DNA from: Erythroxylum novogranatense
Taxonomy: Eukaryota > Streptophyta > Magnoliopsida > Malpighiales > Erythroxylaceae
Assembly: GCA_029891385.1 (NCBI GenBank)
Contig: CM057225.1
Span: 15,254,998 to 15,318,997, forward strand
DNA length: 64,000 bases
Direction of reading: 5' to 3'
Made by a program: the position numbers and the translations under genes. The notes beneath the pieces were generated by a model, which saw nothing but the letters and a program-made list of their open reading frames with translations, did no database searches and had not been told where the DNA came from. Shown piece by piece: positions 52,451 to 62,631 of this stretch (its first letter is position 1; every line of letters begins with the position of its first letter).

Positions 52451-52995
52451 AATCTTGTAAGTCGTGAAAAGATTTTAAAAAGAAAGATAAGAAATTGAAT
52501 AATTTTTAGAATGCTAATGATTGTATAACAGAAGATTGCATGAATGATTGCAAAAATGAATAAAATAATAAGAAATATAATTTGATAAAATATATGCATG
52601 ATTTGTATGCTTGAATTAATCGAAGGGTGACAAGAAGTTAACCATAATCACTCTAACCTGTTCTTCCTGGCTCGCTTGAACGTCACACTGGACTTAAGTG
52701 CGAAGAGAGAAGATAGAGAGAGTAATGTATGGAAAGCTTGTTGTACCCATTAAGGATACCCAAGGCTTCTATTTATAATCGCAGAAGGGAATAACATAGT
52801 ACAGACAGACTTAACATAAAGAAAAAGCCTAAAAGAAGAAAAGACTTAAAGAAAAAAGCAAGATGCTAAAGGGGCATCTTACATGACATAAAGAAAAAGT
52901 AAAGAAAAAGACAGACAGGTGGACAGTCAAAGGACTGCCGAAAGTAAAAAGACTACATTATTGCGATAGTAGTGCTTCGTACTTGATCTGATGTT
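52451..52995 (-). promoter_or_regulatory. Pararetrovirus intergenic region with promoter
   Basis: Lies between the transactivator stop and ORF a. A TATAAATAG box is at 52777-52769 (minus strand), about 330 bp before ORF a, so a leader of about 300 nt is implied. Upstream it is rich in AAAGAAAAAG-type purine words (plus-strand sense). Copies of the TATA box lie at 59626-59618 and 62576-62568. I find no initiator-tRNA primer site in it. Confidence 0.7.
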
Positions 52996-54473
52996 TTATT
53001 CTTCAATGATAATAAGTTCATCATCAGGGTTGCTTGTGCTTTCTCCTTGTGCTTGAGAGGACGGACAATGTTTACATCTGTGAGTGGGATATTCTTGTAA
53101 CTGCTTGCAAAGTGCTTCACGCCAAGCAAAGCTTAGAGTGTGAAAACATTCTGATAAGTCATTGAACGGTGCTTGAAAACGTTGTAAGACTGGTAATTCA
53201 TGTGCTAGGATGGGATGCTTCCATATTGACGTTAATAAGACATTATGGCCACGATAGTTGATCTTGATTGTTGAGTCTGCTTGAATCTTGAGACATTGAG
53301 TATAAATTCCTTCAAAACAATTCAAATTGAATTTGTTTACCAAATCCCAATTGAATTCATAATGAGGTGCTTCATCTATGGGAGGATACTGCATATTACT
53401 TATGCCAATCTGAAGAAAGGCAATTCTTGAAGTTATGATTGCTGCTCGACTGGCTGTTTCTTCATCTGATGCTTCAAAAATTGGATAGCTGCTGTAGACT
53501 TTAATATAAATTTCTCTTTCGCGCGCAAAGCGATCCTTGAATTGCTTAATAGCATGGACTAAACCGGATGGGAAGTCTGCTAATAACTTCATATCTTGTA
53601 GATAAATGGTGTCAGCTAATCCACTCTGAAATAATAAATAAGTTGTTAATGGTTACGCTCGGGGAAGATGACCGCTTTGGGACCATACTTGCCACGATTT
53701 TGTGGGTAGTATTGAAATTGTTTCATTTCTTCATCCAATGATTGAGTGCTTGAAACAATCCATAAACATGTCGAAGTGAGGACCTTTGATTCTTCATGAA
53801 GTGCTTTAGCAGAAGCGCATGAATTCGCTCCATGTCAATTGCTTTGCCCAATGTAGTTAACTTGGACATTGGTGGTTTGGAGTTTGTAATCTTGTCTTGT
53901 ATTGTGGTCGAAGTGATGGATGCTGAAATTCTTGGAAAGATTTTTCAGCTTCTGCTTTAGTAGAAAAACTCTTATGAATGACACTGCTTTTGCCTGTAAT
54001 ATGAATTGCTGCCTTATGCCACTGATCATAAAGACCAGCAAAAGGACCATTATATATCACATAGTGCTTGGACTCTTGATTATCAGCCACCTTTTGAGGT
54101 AATCTTGATGAGGAAGTTATTGATGATGAAGTACTTATATATGGTTTCACGTGAAGTGAAACTGGTGCTTTTGATACTTGTATTTCAGGGACCTTGGAAG
54201 GTGCAACCTGAATAGCTTCTTGTATTACCTGAACAGATGCTTTTGGAATTTGAGTAGTTATAGTAGCAACAGGATTGATCCTTGATGCTGATGTTGATGC
54301 TTTAGAACTTTGCTCCTTTGGTTTTAAAACCGGAGTTATGCGCTTTAATGCTCAAGTTCACTAGTAATTTGTTCTTGCTTTACCTGAATATTCATACTTT
54401 GAAGATGTAATTCGGTGAGTTCTGCTTCCTTTAATTCAATTGTACTTTCGAGCTGAACGATTAATGCTTCCAT
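52996..54473 (-). pseudogene. Pararetrovirus transactivator/viroplasmin (P6-like), frameshifted
   Basis: ATG at 54473 overlaps the end of pol by 13 bases; stop TAA at 52996-52998; about 490 codons, similar to caulimovirus P6. The N-terminal part (MEALIVQLE...) is a probable coiled coil. The segment at about 54080-53880 reads NGPFAGLYDQWHKA, followed by KSFSTKAEAEKSF, which is the viroplasmin / RNase H1-like N-terminal domain signature. The C-terminal 199 codons (53592-52996) are open and end in an acidic tail with a CxxC-type cluster (HRCKHC). In active viruses this protein forms inclusion bodies and allows ribosomes to reinitiate on polycistronic RNA, matching the tight ORF packing here. Frameshifts near 54350, 54150, 53850 and 53600 break it. 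Confidence 0.82.
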
Positions 54474-56440
54474 TCTCTTGTTAATATATCTGCAAGAAAA
54501 TTGTTAGCCGATTTAATATAATGATTATTAAATTGATATCGACTAGCTCTAATTGCCATCTGATCAGTCGTCCTTGATTATAATTGGTACTTGATGAAAG
54601 CTGATATCTTGTAAATCCACATAAGTATTGAGAATCTGTATGAATTGTAAATTTTATTGGGAGTAGATCTATTCGCCATTTTCTCAAAGTTTTGAGACAG
54701 GCTAATGCCTCTTTTTCATGAATAGGATAATTTAATTCCGCAGAATTAAATGTTCCATTTATATATTTGCAAAGTTGGTATTTCTTCTGAGTAGGGGGTT
54801 TGGCTAAAAGACAACCTGCCCATACATCATGGCTTGCATCTAATTGAACTAATAACTCATCATTTTGTTGATAATTATAAAGTTTGGGAAGATTTTTACA
54901 AAGAAGTTTTAATCTTTGTACTGCTGTAGTATCTGAAGTAGTCCAATGCCATTGTAGATTGCTGCTACATTTTTTCTGTAAAAGTGTCCTTTCTTTAGCT
55001 AATTCTTTTAGAAATCCTTGATCTGAAATATAGTTTAATAAGCCTAAGAATTGTTGAACATGTTTTCGATTTGTGAGTTGATCAGGAAATTCTTGTAATT
55101 TCTGTAAAATATTAGGTTGTAATTGTAAATAACCATAATGATTAAATTGAATACCTAAATATTCAATTGTTTGTTGTGCTATTTGTGCTTTTCGTTTGCT
55201 TAATATTAATCCTTTGTCTTTACATCTTTGTAAGACAATTTTAACTTTCTTCAAATGATCTAATTTATCCTGATTTGAATAAATAATAATATCATCTATA
55301 TACACAAAAGTATATTCTTCTAATCCTATAAGATTATTATCCATAAATCGTTGATAAATACTTGGTGCTTGTTTTAATCCAAAGGGTAGTACATTCCATT
55401 GATAATGTTTTTGGGGTGGACAAGTGAATGCTGTTAATGCTTTTGTATTATCATGTAATCGTAATTGCCAATATCCTGATTTTGCATCTAATGTAGTGAA
55501 CAAAATATGACCTTTTAGTTTATTAATAATATAATCTTTTCGTGGTAATTTATAAGCATCTCCAATAGTTGCTTCATTAAGTCTTCTGTAATTTATAACC
55601 ATTCTTCGTTTTCCTCGTTTCTTTTCAGCTGAATTATTGACGTAAAAAGCTGGTGCAGAATGTTTACTAGTACTGGGTGTAATTAATCCTTTTTCAAGTA
55701 ATTCGTTACATTCTTGTGTAAATTCTTTTACATCTAAGGGAGTATATGGTATATTATTCTTGATATTGACTTCCTGAAGAGGATCCTTTAGTTTAATTTC
55801 AATAATTTCTGTATTATGATTTTTTGTAGGATCTAATGGATTTTCACTACATACTTGATCTAATAATTTATCGACTTCAGTTTGTATATTTGTATTAGTC
55901 AATAGATAAAAATGTAACATATGAAGTTTCTCATTGATTATTTTTAATTGTTGATAATAAGATGTATGATAAATAGGATTAGTAGAATAACGGATTTCTG
56001 GTGATTCTTAATATAAGGGGTTCGCAGTTATGTAATGTAAATATTGACAAAAGGGTTATATAATTTTAGAAAATTATTTCCAAGCATTAACGGTAATCCC
56101 GATTCTTTTGATAGATTGATGGGATTATAAAAGTGTAGTTTTCAATAATAATAGTGTTATAATAACTTACATACCAGATGGAATTAAAACTTCCATCAGC
56201 TATTTTTACTTGTAATGGTTTATGTAATTTCTTCCATTTTAAATCTAATTGTTTTGATGCTATACAGATAGTTGCTCCTGTATCTATATATGCATGTACT
56301 TTAGTATTCGTTTTCTGAACTAGTACTTGAATAAATGTTGAATTGGAATTCGGAGTTTGATTCAGAGTTTTGGTTATCTGATTCATTAGAGAAAGGTTCA
56401 TAAATGTAGAGAGATGTATCTGTATTATAATCTGATTCAA
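54461..56440 (-). pseudogene. Pararetrovirus pol: protease, reverse transcriptase, RNase H
   Basis: Protease comes first (56440-56087) with AYIDTGATICIA around 56280, the aspartic active site. RT/RNase H are in one 479-codon frame (55920-54481): KRRMVINYRRLNEAT, FTTLDAKSGYWQLRL, LPFGLKQAPSIYQRFMD, catalytic FVYIDDIIIYS (about 55295), LDASHDVWAG, HEKEALACLKTLRKWR and IHTDSQYL. Frameshifts near 56090-55950 separate protease from RT, and one near 54535 disrupts the last 25 codons; the original frame would end at 54461 inside the transactivator start. No integrase and no LTRs are present, and the neighbours are viroplasmin and movement protein, so this is caulimovirid rather than a retrotransposon. 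Confidence 0.9.
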
Positions 56441-57149
56441 TTGGTTCTAATTGATGTTCTAAGGCTGAATGTAAAATTTGTACTTTATTATTATATGATT
56501 TTTCTTTCTTTTTAGGACATTCATTTGCATAATGACCTTCTTCTTTACAGATCCAACATTTACAATCTTTTTTCTTTTTAGGGCAAAATTGTTTTCTGTT
56601 TTTATTTTTGGGATTAAATTTATATCTACGAAAATATTTGGGATAAGTTTTTGGTTGATAACGTTGTGGTTTATATTTTTTCCATCGAAACTTTCGTGAA
56701 TAATGTTTCTTATATCTTGGATTAAATATTTTCTTTTTCTTTTTATAATTTGAGTAATTTTTTAGACATCCATATTGCTGAGGTACGTCAAGATTTTGAT
56801 TGCAACATAGTTTTAAATTTTATGTTTTAATGTTCGTTTTAAGCGAGCTTCTATACAATAATCAACTAATAAGTCTCTTGACTAATATTGCTCCACCTAA
56901 ATTATGAGCTATTGTATGATTTTCTATTCGCTCATAGAATTGTTGTTGAACTTTTAGATTAAAAGGATATGGTAATTTTGAATAAAATGTTAATATACAT
57001 TTCTTGTTCGACTCTAGGTAATTTATAGTAATGTTTTTAAATTCACAAATAAAAGCTTCTAAGTAATTAATATCACATATCATTAAATTGTTTAAATGTC
57101 TTAATGCTTTTAATCGTTTTTCTTTTTGGTTATCTCGATTCATTTAGAA
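56350..57149 (-). pseudogene. Pararetrovirus coat protein, C-terminal part with CCHC finger
   Basis: The minus-strand reading from 57143 gives a Lys-rich region with a block INYLEAFICEFKNITINYL (near 57065), then a long basic Lys/Arg/Tyr stretch and the zinc knuckle [14 protein letters not shown] (56558-56517), the RNA-binding finger of caulimovirid coat proteins. The tail is acidic. Frameshifts near 56870 and 56810 break it. The right edge at about 57150 is a junction to a second, partly overlapping coat-protein copy. Confidence 0.83.
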
Positions 57150-58067
57150 AGGTTCATAAATGTAGAGATGTATCTCGTATTATAATCGATTCAATTGGTT
57201 CTAATTGATGTTCTAAGGTGAATGTAAAATTTGTACTTTATTATTATATGATTTTTCTTTCTTTTAGGACATTCATTTGCATAATGACCTTCTTCTTTAC
57301 TGATCCAACATTTACAATCTTTTTTCTTTTAGGGCAAAATTGTTTTCTGCTTTTTATTTTGGGATTAAATTTATATCTACGAAAATATTTGGGATAAGTT
57401 TTTGGTTGATAACGTTGTGGTTTATATTTTTCCATCGAAACTTTCGTGAATAATGTTTCTTATATCTTGGATTAAATATTTTCTTTTCTTTTATAATTTG
57501 AGTAATTTTTAGACATCCATATTTGAGGTACGTCAAGATTTTGATTGCAACATAGTTTTAAATTCTTATGTTTTAATGTTCGTTTTAACCGAGCTTCTAT
57601 ACAATAATCAACTAATAAGTCTCTCATACTAATATTGCTCCACCTAAATTATGAGCTATTGTATGATTTTCTATTCGTTCATAGAATTGTTGTTGAACTT
57701 TTAGATTAAAAGGATATGGTAATTTTGAATAAAATGTTAATATACATTTCTTGTTCGACTCTAGGTAATTTATAGTAATGTTTTTAAATTCACAAATAAA
57801 AGCTTCTAAGTAATTAATATCACATATCATTAAATTGTTTAAATGTCTTAATGCTTTTAATCGCTTTTTCTTTTAATATATCTGCTTGATGAAATATAAT
57901 ATCTTTCCAAAAATTCTTTATATATTTCTTCGCTAATAATTTCAAATTTATCTTCATCTGTAGTTTGACTAAGATAATGAGGTGTATTTTGTAAAGCTTG
58001 TGCATTATCTCTTAAAATTCTTGTACTATTCTGAAGTTTTATATATAACAAAATAATAGAGAGAATC
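57150..58067 (-). pseudogene. Pararetrovirus coat protein, second partial copy
   Basis: Reads from about 58051 into the same blocks as the neighbour (INYLEAFICEFKNITINYL near 57805; zinc-finger region near 57274-57315) and ends in the acidic tail, where it is fused to the middle of copy 1. About 710 bp is thus duplicated in tandem. The 58051-57860 part extends the coat protein further upstream than copy 1. The right edge at about 58067 is fused to a truncated ORF e. Confidence 0.83.
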
Positions 58068-59680
58068 TTTGTATTGTATATGATCTTTATAATGATTTAT
58101 AGCTTGTTTTGTGTAATGAATTCTTTCTTGTAAATCTAAACAAATGGGACAATTCATTTAAAATTCTTCGGGGAAATTACTACAATCGACATTGTCTAAA
58201 TCATAGTTTATATCTTCATCTATATTGTCATAATCAGTACTGGTGATTTCTATATCTTCTATTTCCGTATCCGAAGGAAATAATTGTGATAGTGATTCGG
58301 AACAATATAATTGTTGTTGTAATTCGTGATCTAAATTTCTTGAAATTTGTTCTAAGAAAATATCTTGTTGTATTTGTGTTAATCTTTCTATTTCATTTTC
58401 ATCTTCTAATAATTCAAAAGTTTCTGATTCTTCCTCAGATGGAGGTGAGAAATCAAAAATTATATCTCTATCATCGAGTCGTATGAGATAACCGACACAG
58501 TATTGAGACCTAATATAGTTCTATATAAATAATTAAGAGTAATATCTAGATGATGACACTAATTTCAAAATATTGACAAATTATTTCATGAGGAATAAAT
58601 AATCGACTTGCAATTATAAAGAAAAGTAAAGGTCAGTGCTTGAAATAAAGTAAAAGCATAAACATGTATTTGATTAATAATGACAGTAAACTATAATTAA
58701 TAAAATAAGATAAATGAAATGTCATGTTGATGGAATGCTTTAATCAATAAGTAAACCCATTTCTTGTTCAAGTTCATATCTATCATTTTAACTGAATTAT
58801 AAATATATAATGTTTGATCTAATAAAACTCTTGCATTTATTAAAAGTTGAAAACATTGATTTTCTTTTGCCATTTTATATGGTCATGATATAAGTCAATA
58901 AACTTTCTTTGTTCGGTTTGATTTCTTTATAAAACGAATTCTTTGTATAAGTGATCTACGATGATCAAAATAATTCATTTTATTTAAATGATAAGAAGAG
59001 ATAATTTGGATACATAATATTTATGCTCGCAATACAATCTAAAATACAATAATCTAAAAGCGAATTAATTAATTGGCTGATTCTTCAATCATTTGCTTTT
59101 GCAAGAGAAAGAATTTCTTGTTCTTCATTATAAAGAGGGTGATCTGGAGAATTCTTAAACGGGATCGGTGTAAATATCATTTGCTTTCTTGTTTCTTGCA
59201 ATTGTTTTAATCTTAAGTTCTTCGATTCTCGCTTTGATTATCTAGTGCTTTGATTCGTTGTTTCAACATACGCTTGATGTGAAAATAAGCCATTCGAAAA
59301 TCAAAATCTTGTAAGTCGTGAAAAGATTTTAAAAGAAAGATAAGAAATTGAATAATTTTAGAATGCTAATGATTGTATAATGAAGATTGCATGAATGATT
59401 GCAAAATGAATAAAATAATAAGAAATATAATTTGATAAAATATATGCATGATTTGTATGCTTGAATTAATCGAAGGGTGACAAGAAGTTAACCATAATCA
59501 CTCTAACTTTTCTTCCTGGCTCGCTTGAACGTCACACTGGACTTAAGTGCGAAGAGAGAAGATAGAGAGAGTAATGTATGGAAAGCTTGTTGTACCCATT
59601 AAGGATACCCAAGGCTTCTATTTATAATCGCAGAAGGGAATAACATAGTACAGACAGACTTAACATAAAGAAAACCATTT
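58068..59680 (-). pseudogene. Truncated 2.95-kb pararetrovirus unit (promoter to ORF e)
   Basis: Intergenic region (59294-59680, TATA at 59626-59618), ORF a (start 59293), ORF c (start 58873), ORF d (58725-58158, frameshifted) and the first 30 codons of ORF e (58157-58068), which breaks into coat-protein sequence. Its promoter end is joined to the coiled-coil ORF of the next unit at 59680/59681. Confidence 0.85.
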
Positions 59681-59861
59681 TCGGGGGCGGATCTTTTACG
59701 ATTATTTGGTCATTTGTCTCTTGAATTTTTAGCTGTATTTGTTGTATCAATGATATTATTTCTGTTTGAGTTTGTATAATAGCTTCAATTTTCTGTTCTA
59801 TTATTTCTTGTGTTTGTACTATTGATTCTAGATGTTGCGTAAGGTTTGTTAATGTTGTCAT
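59681..59861 (-). pseudogene. Coiled-coil ORF copy 2, fused to the promoter region
   Basis: ATG at 59861 overlaps the movement-protein stop (ATGA). After KDPPPKM the frame enters the intergenic sequence and stops at 59622, inside the TATA box of the next unit, for a 79-codon chimera. Ile/Gln-rich heptads suggest a coiled coil. Confidence 0.65.
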
Positions 59862-60842
59862 AGTTTCTGCACTAAATAAGTTGATAATGTAGATAATTGC
59901 TGTTGAATTTCATTTAACTGTCTTGTTTGATTATTGGGTTCTGTTATTCTTAATGGTCGTTCTATATTAAGAGGTCTTTGATGTCTTAATGACAGAGATC
60001 TTAGGAAAGGAGTACTATTTGATGATGATTCTGAAAAAGAATGTCTTCTTTCAATTAATGGAATTGTTGGTTCAAAGGGTTGTTGTATTGCTGGAAGTGG
60101 TTGTACTTTTGGTTGAATTTTAATTCCTACTTTAGCAACTTCTTGGAACAATTGATCTAAATAGATTTGTTCGGTATGTTTGAAATCAATACTATGATGT
60201 GAATTAGTTAATGCATAACTAATTTGATAAGTTAATGAAAAGGATATTGTCCTGAGTCATTAAATTAGTTCTATAAAATTTATATGCAATTGTAATAGCT
60301 TTATCCAATTCAGAAGAAATTAAGGAATTCCTAATTTTAAACGAGTGTTAAATTTGATTTTTCCATATTGTAAATTTCCATTCATCATTCCTAAAATTTG
60401 ATCATTTAGATTATTCATTCTTTCATCTAAAATTGCCATTCTAATAGAGTATCAATTCCTTGTTGAAAAGTGGATTTTAATAATATTTGGATGGTAGATA
60501 ATTGAATATATCCAATTTTCTTTCGTTTTGATTCTGGTAACAATTGTAGTTGTCTATGAATTTGTTCGGGATTAATTAAACTAATTCTTAAATTTCCATG
60601 ACATTGATCAATTCGAATAGGTTGTTCTTGAATAATTTTCCATAATAAATAAGATTTTGTCTATTAAAGATTTGTTTTATTGTTGATTTGTGAATGTCTT
60701 GACCTTTCTTTAAATCTAATTGAGCTTTAGCAATTTGATTCTTTTTATCCTGAGTTATTAAGGTAGAAACTTGAAAAGTTCCTAATGATTCAGTTAATTC
60801 TAAATTATCTACATCGAGGATGGTAGAAGTTTGAGAAGTCAT
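59858..60842 (-). pseudogene. Pararetrovirus movement protein, copy 2 (frameshifted)
   Basis: Same gene as 50049-51036. Open at both ends (60588-60842 and 59858-60151) but with single-base losses near 60640, 60445 and 60242. The C-terminal 97 residues are Ser/Pro/Arg-rich and end STYLVQKL before the ATGA overlap with the coiled-coil ORF. Confidence 0.78.
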
Positions 60843-61108
60843 AGTGTATTGGGATGATATGGATGATAATAATGATGATCAGTTTCAATCTGTTCTAATT
60901 GTGTTAATTGTTCTATATATTGTTGATATAATCTTTGTACGACAGATAAATGTTCTTCATAAGGTCGTCTGCTGAGACGATTTATTCCTAGAAATATAAG
61001 ACTATCAATACGAGTTTCATTGTATTGTATATGATCTTTATAATGATTTATAGCTTGTTTTGTGTAATGAATTCTTTCTTGTAAATCTAAACAAATGGGA
61101 CAATTCAT
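60839..61108 (-). CDS. Pararetrovirus small ORF e, intact (89 aa)
   Basis: Starts directly after the ORF d stop (TAAATG) and its TGA overlaps the movement-protein ATG (ATGA). MNCPICLDLQERIHYTKQ at the start has a CPIC pair that could bind metal with other ligands. The middle is helical and charged, the end is His/Tyr/Pro-rich (DHHYYHPYHP). I know no family for it. Broken or truncated copies are at 51033-51304, 58068-58157 and from 63794 to the window end. Confidence 0.6.
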   Translation of the reverse strand: MNCPICLDLQERIHYTKQAINHYKDHIQYNETRIDSLIFLGINRLSRRPYEEHLSVVQRLYQQYIEQLTQLEQIETDHHYYHPYHPNTL

Positions 61109-61678
61109 TTAAAATTCTTCGGGGAAATTACTACAATCGACATTGTCTAAATCATAGTTTATATCTTCATCTATATTGTCATAATCAGTACTGGTGATTT
61201 CTATATCTTCTATTTCCGTATCCGAAGGAAATAATTGTGATAGTGATTCGGAACAATATAATTGTTGTTGTAATTCCGTATCTAAATTTCTTGAAATTTG
61301 TTCTAAGAAAATATCTTGTTGTATTTGTGTTAATCTTTCTATTTCATTTTCATCTTCTAATAATTCAAAAGTTTCTGATTCTTCCTCAGATGGAGGTGAG
61401 AAATCAAAAATTATATCTCTATCATCGAGTCGTATGAGATAACCGACACGAGTATTGAGACCTAATATAGTTCTATATAAATAATTAAGAGTAATATCTA
61501 GATGATGACAGCTAATTTCAAAATATTGACAAATTATTTCATGAGGAATAAATAATCGACTTGCAATTATAAAGAAAAGTAAAGGCTGTGCTTGAAATAA
61601 AGTAAAAGCATAAACATGTATTTGATTAATAATGACAGGTAAACTATAATTAATAAAATAAGATAAATGAAATGTCAT
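61109..61678 (-). CDS. Pararetrovirus small ORF d, intact (189 aa)
   Basis: Hydrophobic, aromatic-rich first half (FTLFQAQPLLFFIIASRLF, about residues 26-44), then a strongly acidic second half (PPSEEESETFELLEDENEIE; DTEIEDIEITSTDYDN) ending in FPEEF. The hydrophobic run could be a membrane segment. I recognise no domain. It is the longest of the five ORFs upstream of the movement protein and is followed by ORF e with no gap. Frameshifted copies lie at 51305-51873 and 58158-58725, and a fragment lies on the plus strand at 49222. Confidence 0.6.
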   Translation of the reverse strand: MTFHLSYFINYSLPVIINQIHVYAFTLFQAQPLLFFIIASRLFIPHEIICQYFEISCHHLDITLNYLYRTILGLNTRVGYLIRLDDRDIIFDFSPPSEEESETFELLEDENEIERLTQIQQDIFLEQISRNLDTELQQQLYCSESLSQLFPSDTEIEDIEITSTDYDNIDEDINYDLDNVDCSNFPEEF

Positions 61679-61848
61679 GTTGATGGAATGCTTTAATCAA
61701 TAAGTAAACCCATTTCTTGTTCAAGTTCATATCTATCATTTTAACTGAATTATAAATATATAATGTTTGATCTAATAAAACTCTTGCATTTATTAAAAGT
61801 TGAAAACATTGATTTTCTTTTGCCATTTTTATATGGTCATGATATAAG

Positions 61849-62043
61849 TCAATAAACTTTCTTTGTTCGGTTTGATTTCTTTATAAAACGAATTCTTTGT
61901 ATAAGTGATCGGCGATGATCAAAATAATTCATTTTATTTAAATGATAAGAAGAGATAATTTGATACATAATATTTATGCTCGCAATACAATCTAAAATAC
62001 AATAATCTAAAAGCTTAATTAATTCTATTGATTCTTCAATCAT
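61849..62043 (-). CDS. Pararetrovirus small ORF b (64 aa)
   Basis: MIEESIELIKLL at the start, ATG overlapping the ORF a stop; basic C-terminus (RIRFIKKSNRTKKVY). Other copies differ at a CAG/CTG-like site just after the start (near 52220, 59070) and at a G near 61960, which change the frame, so the true protein is uncertain. Function unknown. Confidence 0.4.
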   Translation of the reverse strand: MIEESIELIKLLDYCILDCIASINIMYQIISSYHLNKMNYFDHRRSLIQRIRFIKKSNRTKKVY

Positions 62044-62243
62044 TTGCTTTGCAAGAGAAAGAATTTCTTGTTCTTCATTATAAAGAGGGTGATCCGAGAA
62101 TTCTTAAACGGGATCGGTGTAAATATCATTTGCTTTCTTGTTTCTTGCAATTGTTTTAATCTTAAGTTCTTCGATTCGCTTCATTGATTATCTAGTGCTT
62201 TGATTCGTTGTTTCAACATACGCTTGATGTGAAAATAAGCCAT
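62036..62243 (-). pseudogene. Pararetrovirus small ORF a, copy in unit 2 (frameshifted)
   Basis: ATG at 62243. Indels near 62180 and 62105 relative to 52229-52438 break the frame. Follows the intergenic region 62244-62631 with its TATA box at 62576-62568. Confidence 0.65.
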
Positions 62244-62631
62244 TCGAAAATCAAAATCTTGTAAGTCGTGAAAGATTTTAAAAGAAAGATAAGAAATTGA
62301 ATAATTTTAGAATGCTAATGATTGTATAATGAAGATTGCATGAATGATTGCAAAATGAATAAAATAATAAGAAATATAATTTGATAAAATATATGCATGA
62401 TTTGTATGCTTGAATTAATCGAAGGGTGACAAGAAGTTAACCATAATCACTCTAACCTGTTCTTCCTGGCTCGCTTGAACGTCACACTGGACTTAAGTGC
62501 GAAGAGAGAAGATAGAGAGAGTAATGTATGGAAAGCTTGTTGTACCCATTAAGGATACCCAAGGCTTCTATTTATAATCGCAGAAGGGAATAACATAGTA
62601 CAGACAGACTTAACAAAAAGAAAACCATTTT

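Larger units (their letters stand above)
59681..62631 (-). repeat. Complete 2.95-kb deleted pararetrovirus unit
   Basis: From right to left: intergenic promoter, ORFs a-e, movement protein, coiled-coil ORF. Coat protein, pol and transactivator are absent: the end of the coiled-coil ORF (...GAAAATGG) is joined straight to the intergenic region. The identical joint recurs at 62631/62632, giving a period of 2951 bp and head-to-tail tandem order. Confidence 0.88.

Noticed and set aside
54461..56440. Reading the pol at this place as an LTR retrotransposon
   Set aside because: No LTRs, no integrase, and viroplasmin, coat-protein and movement-protein genes are adjacent; this is a pararetrovirus.
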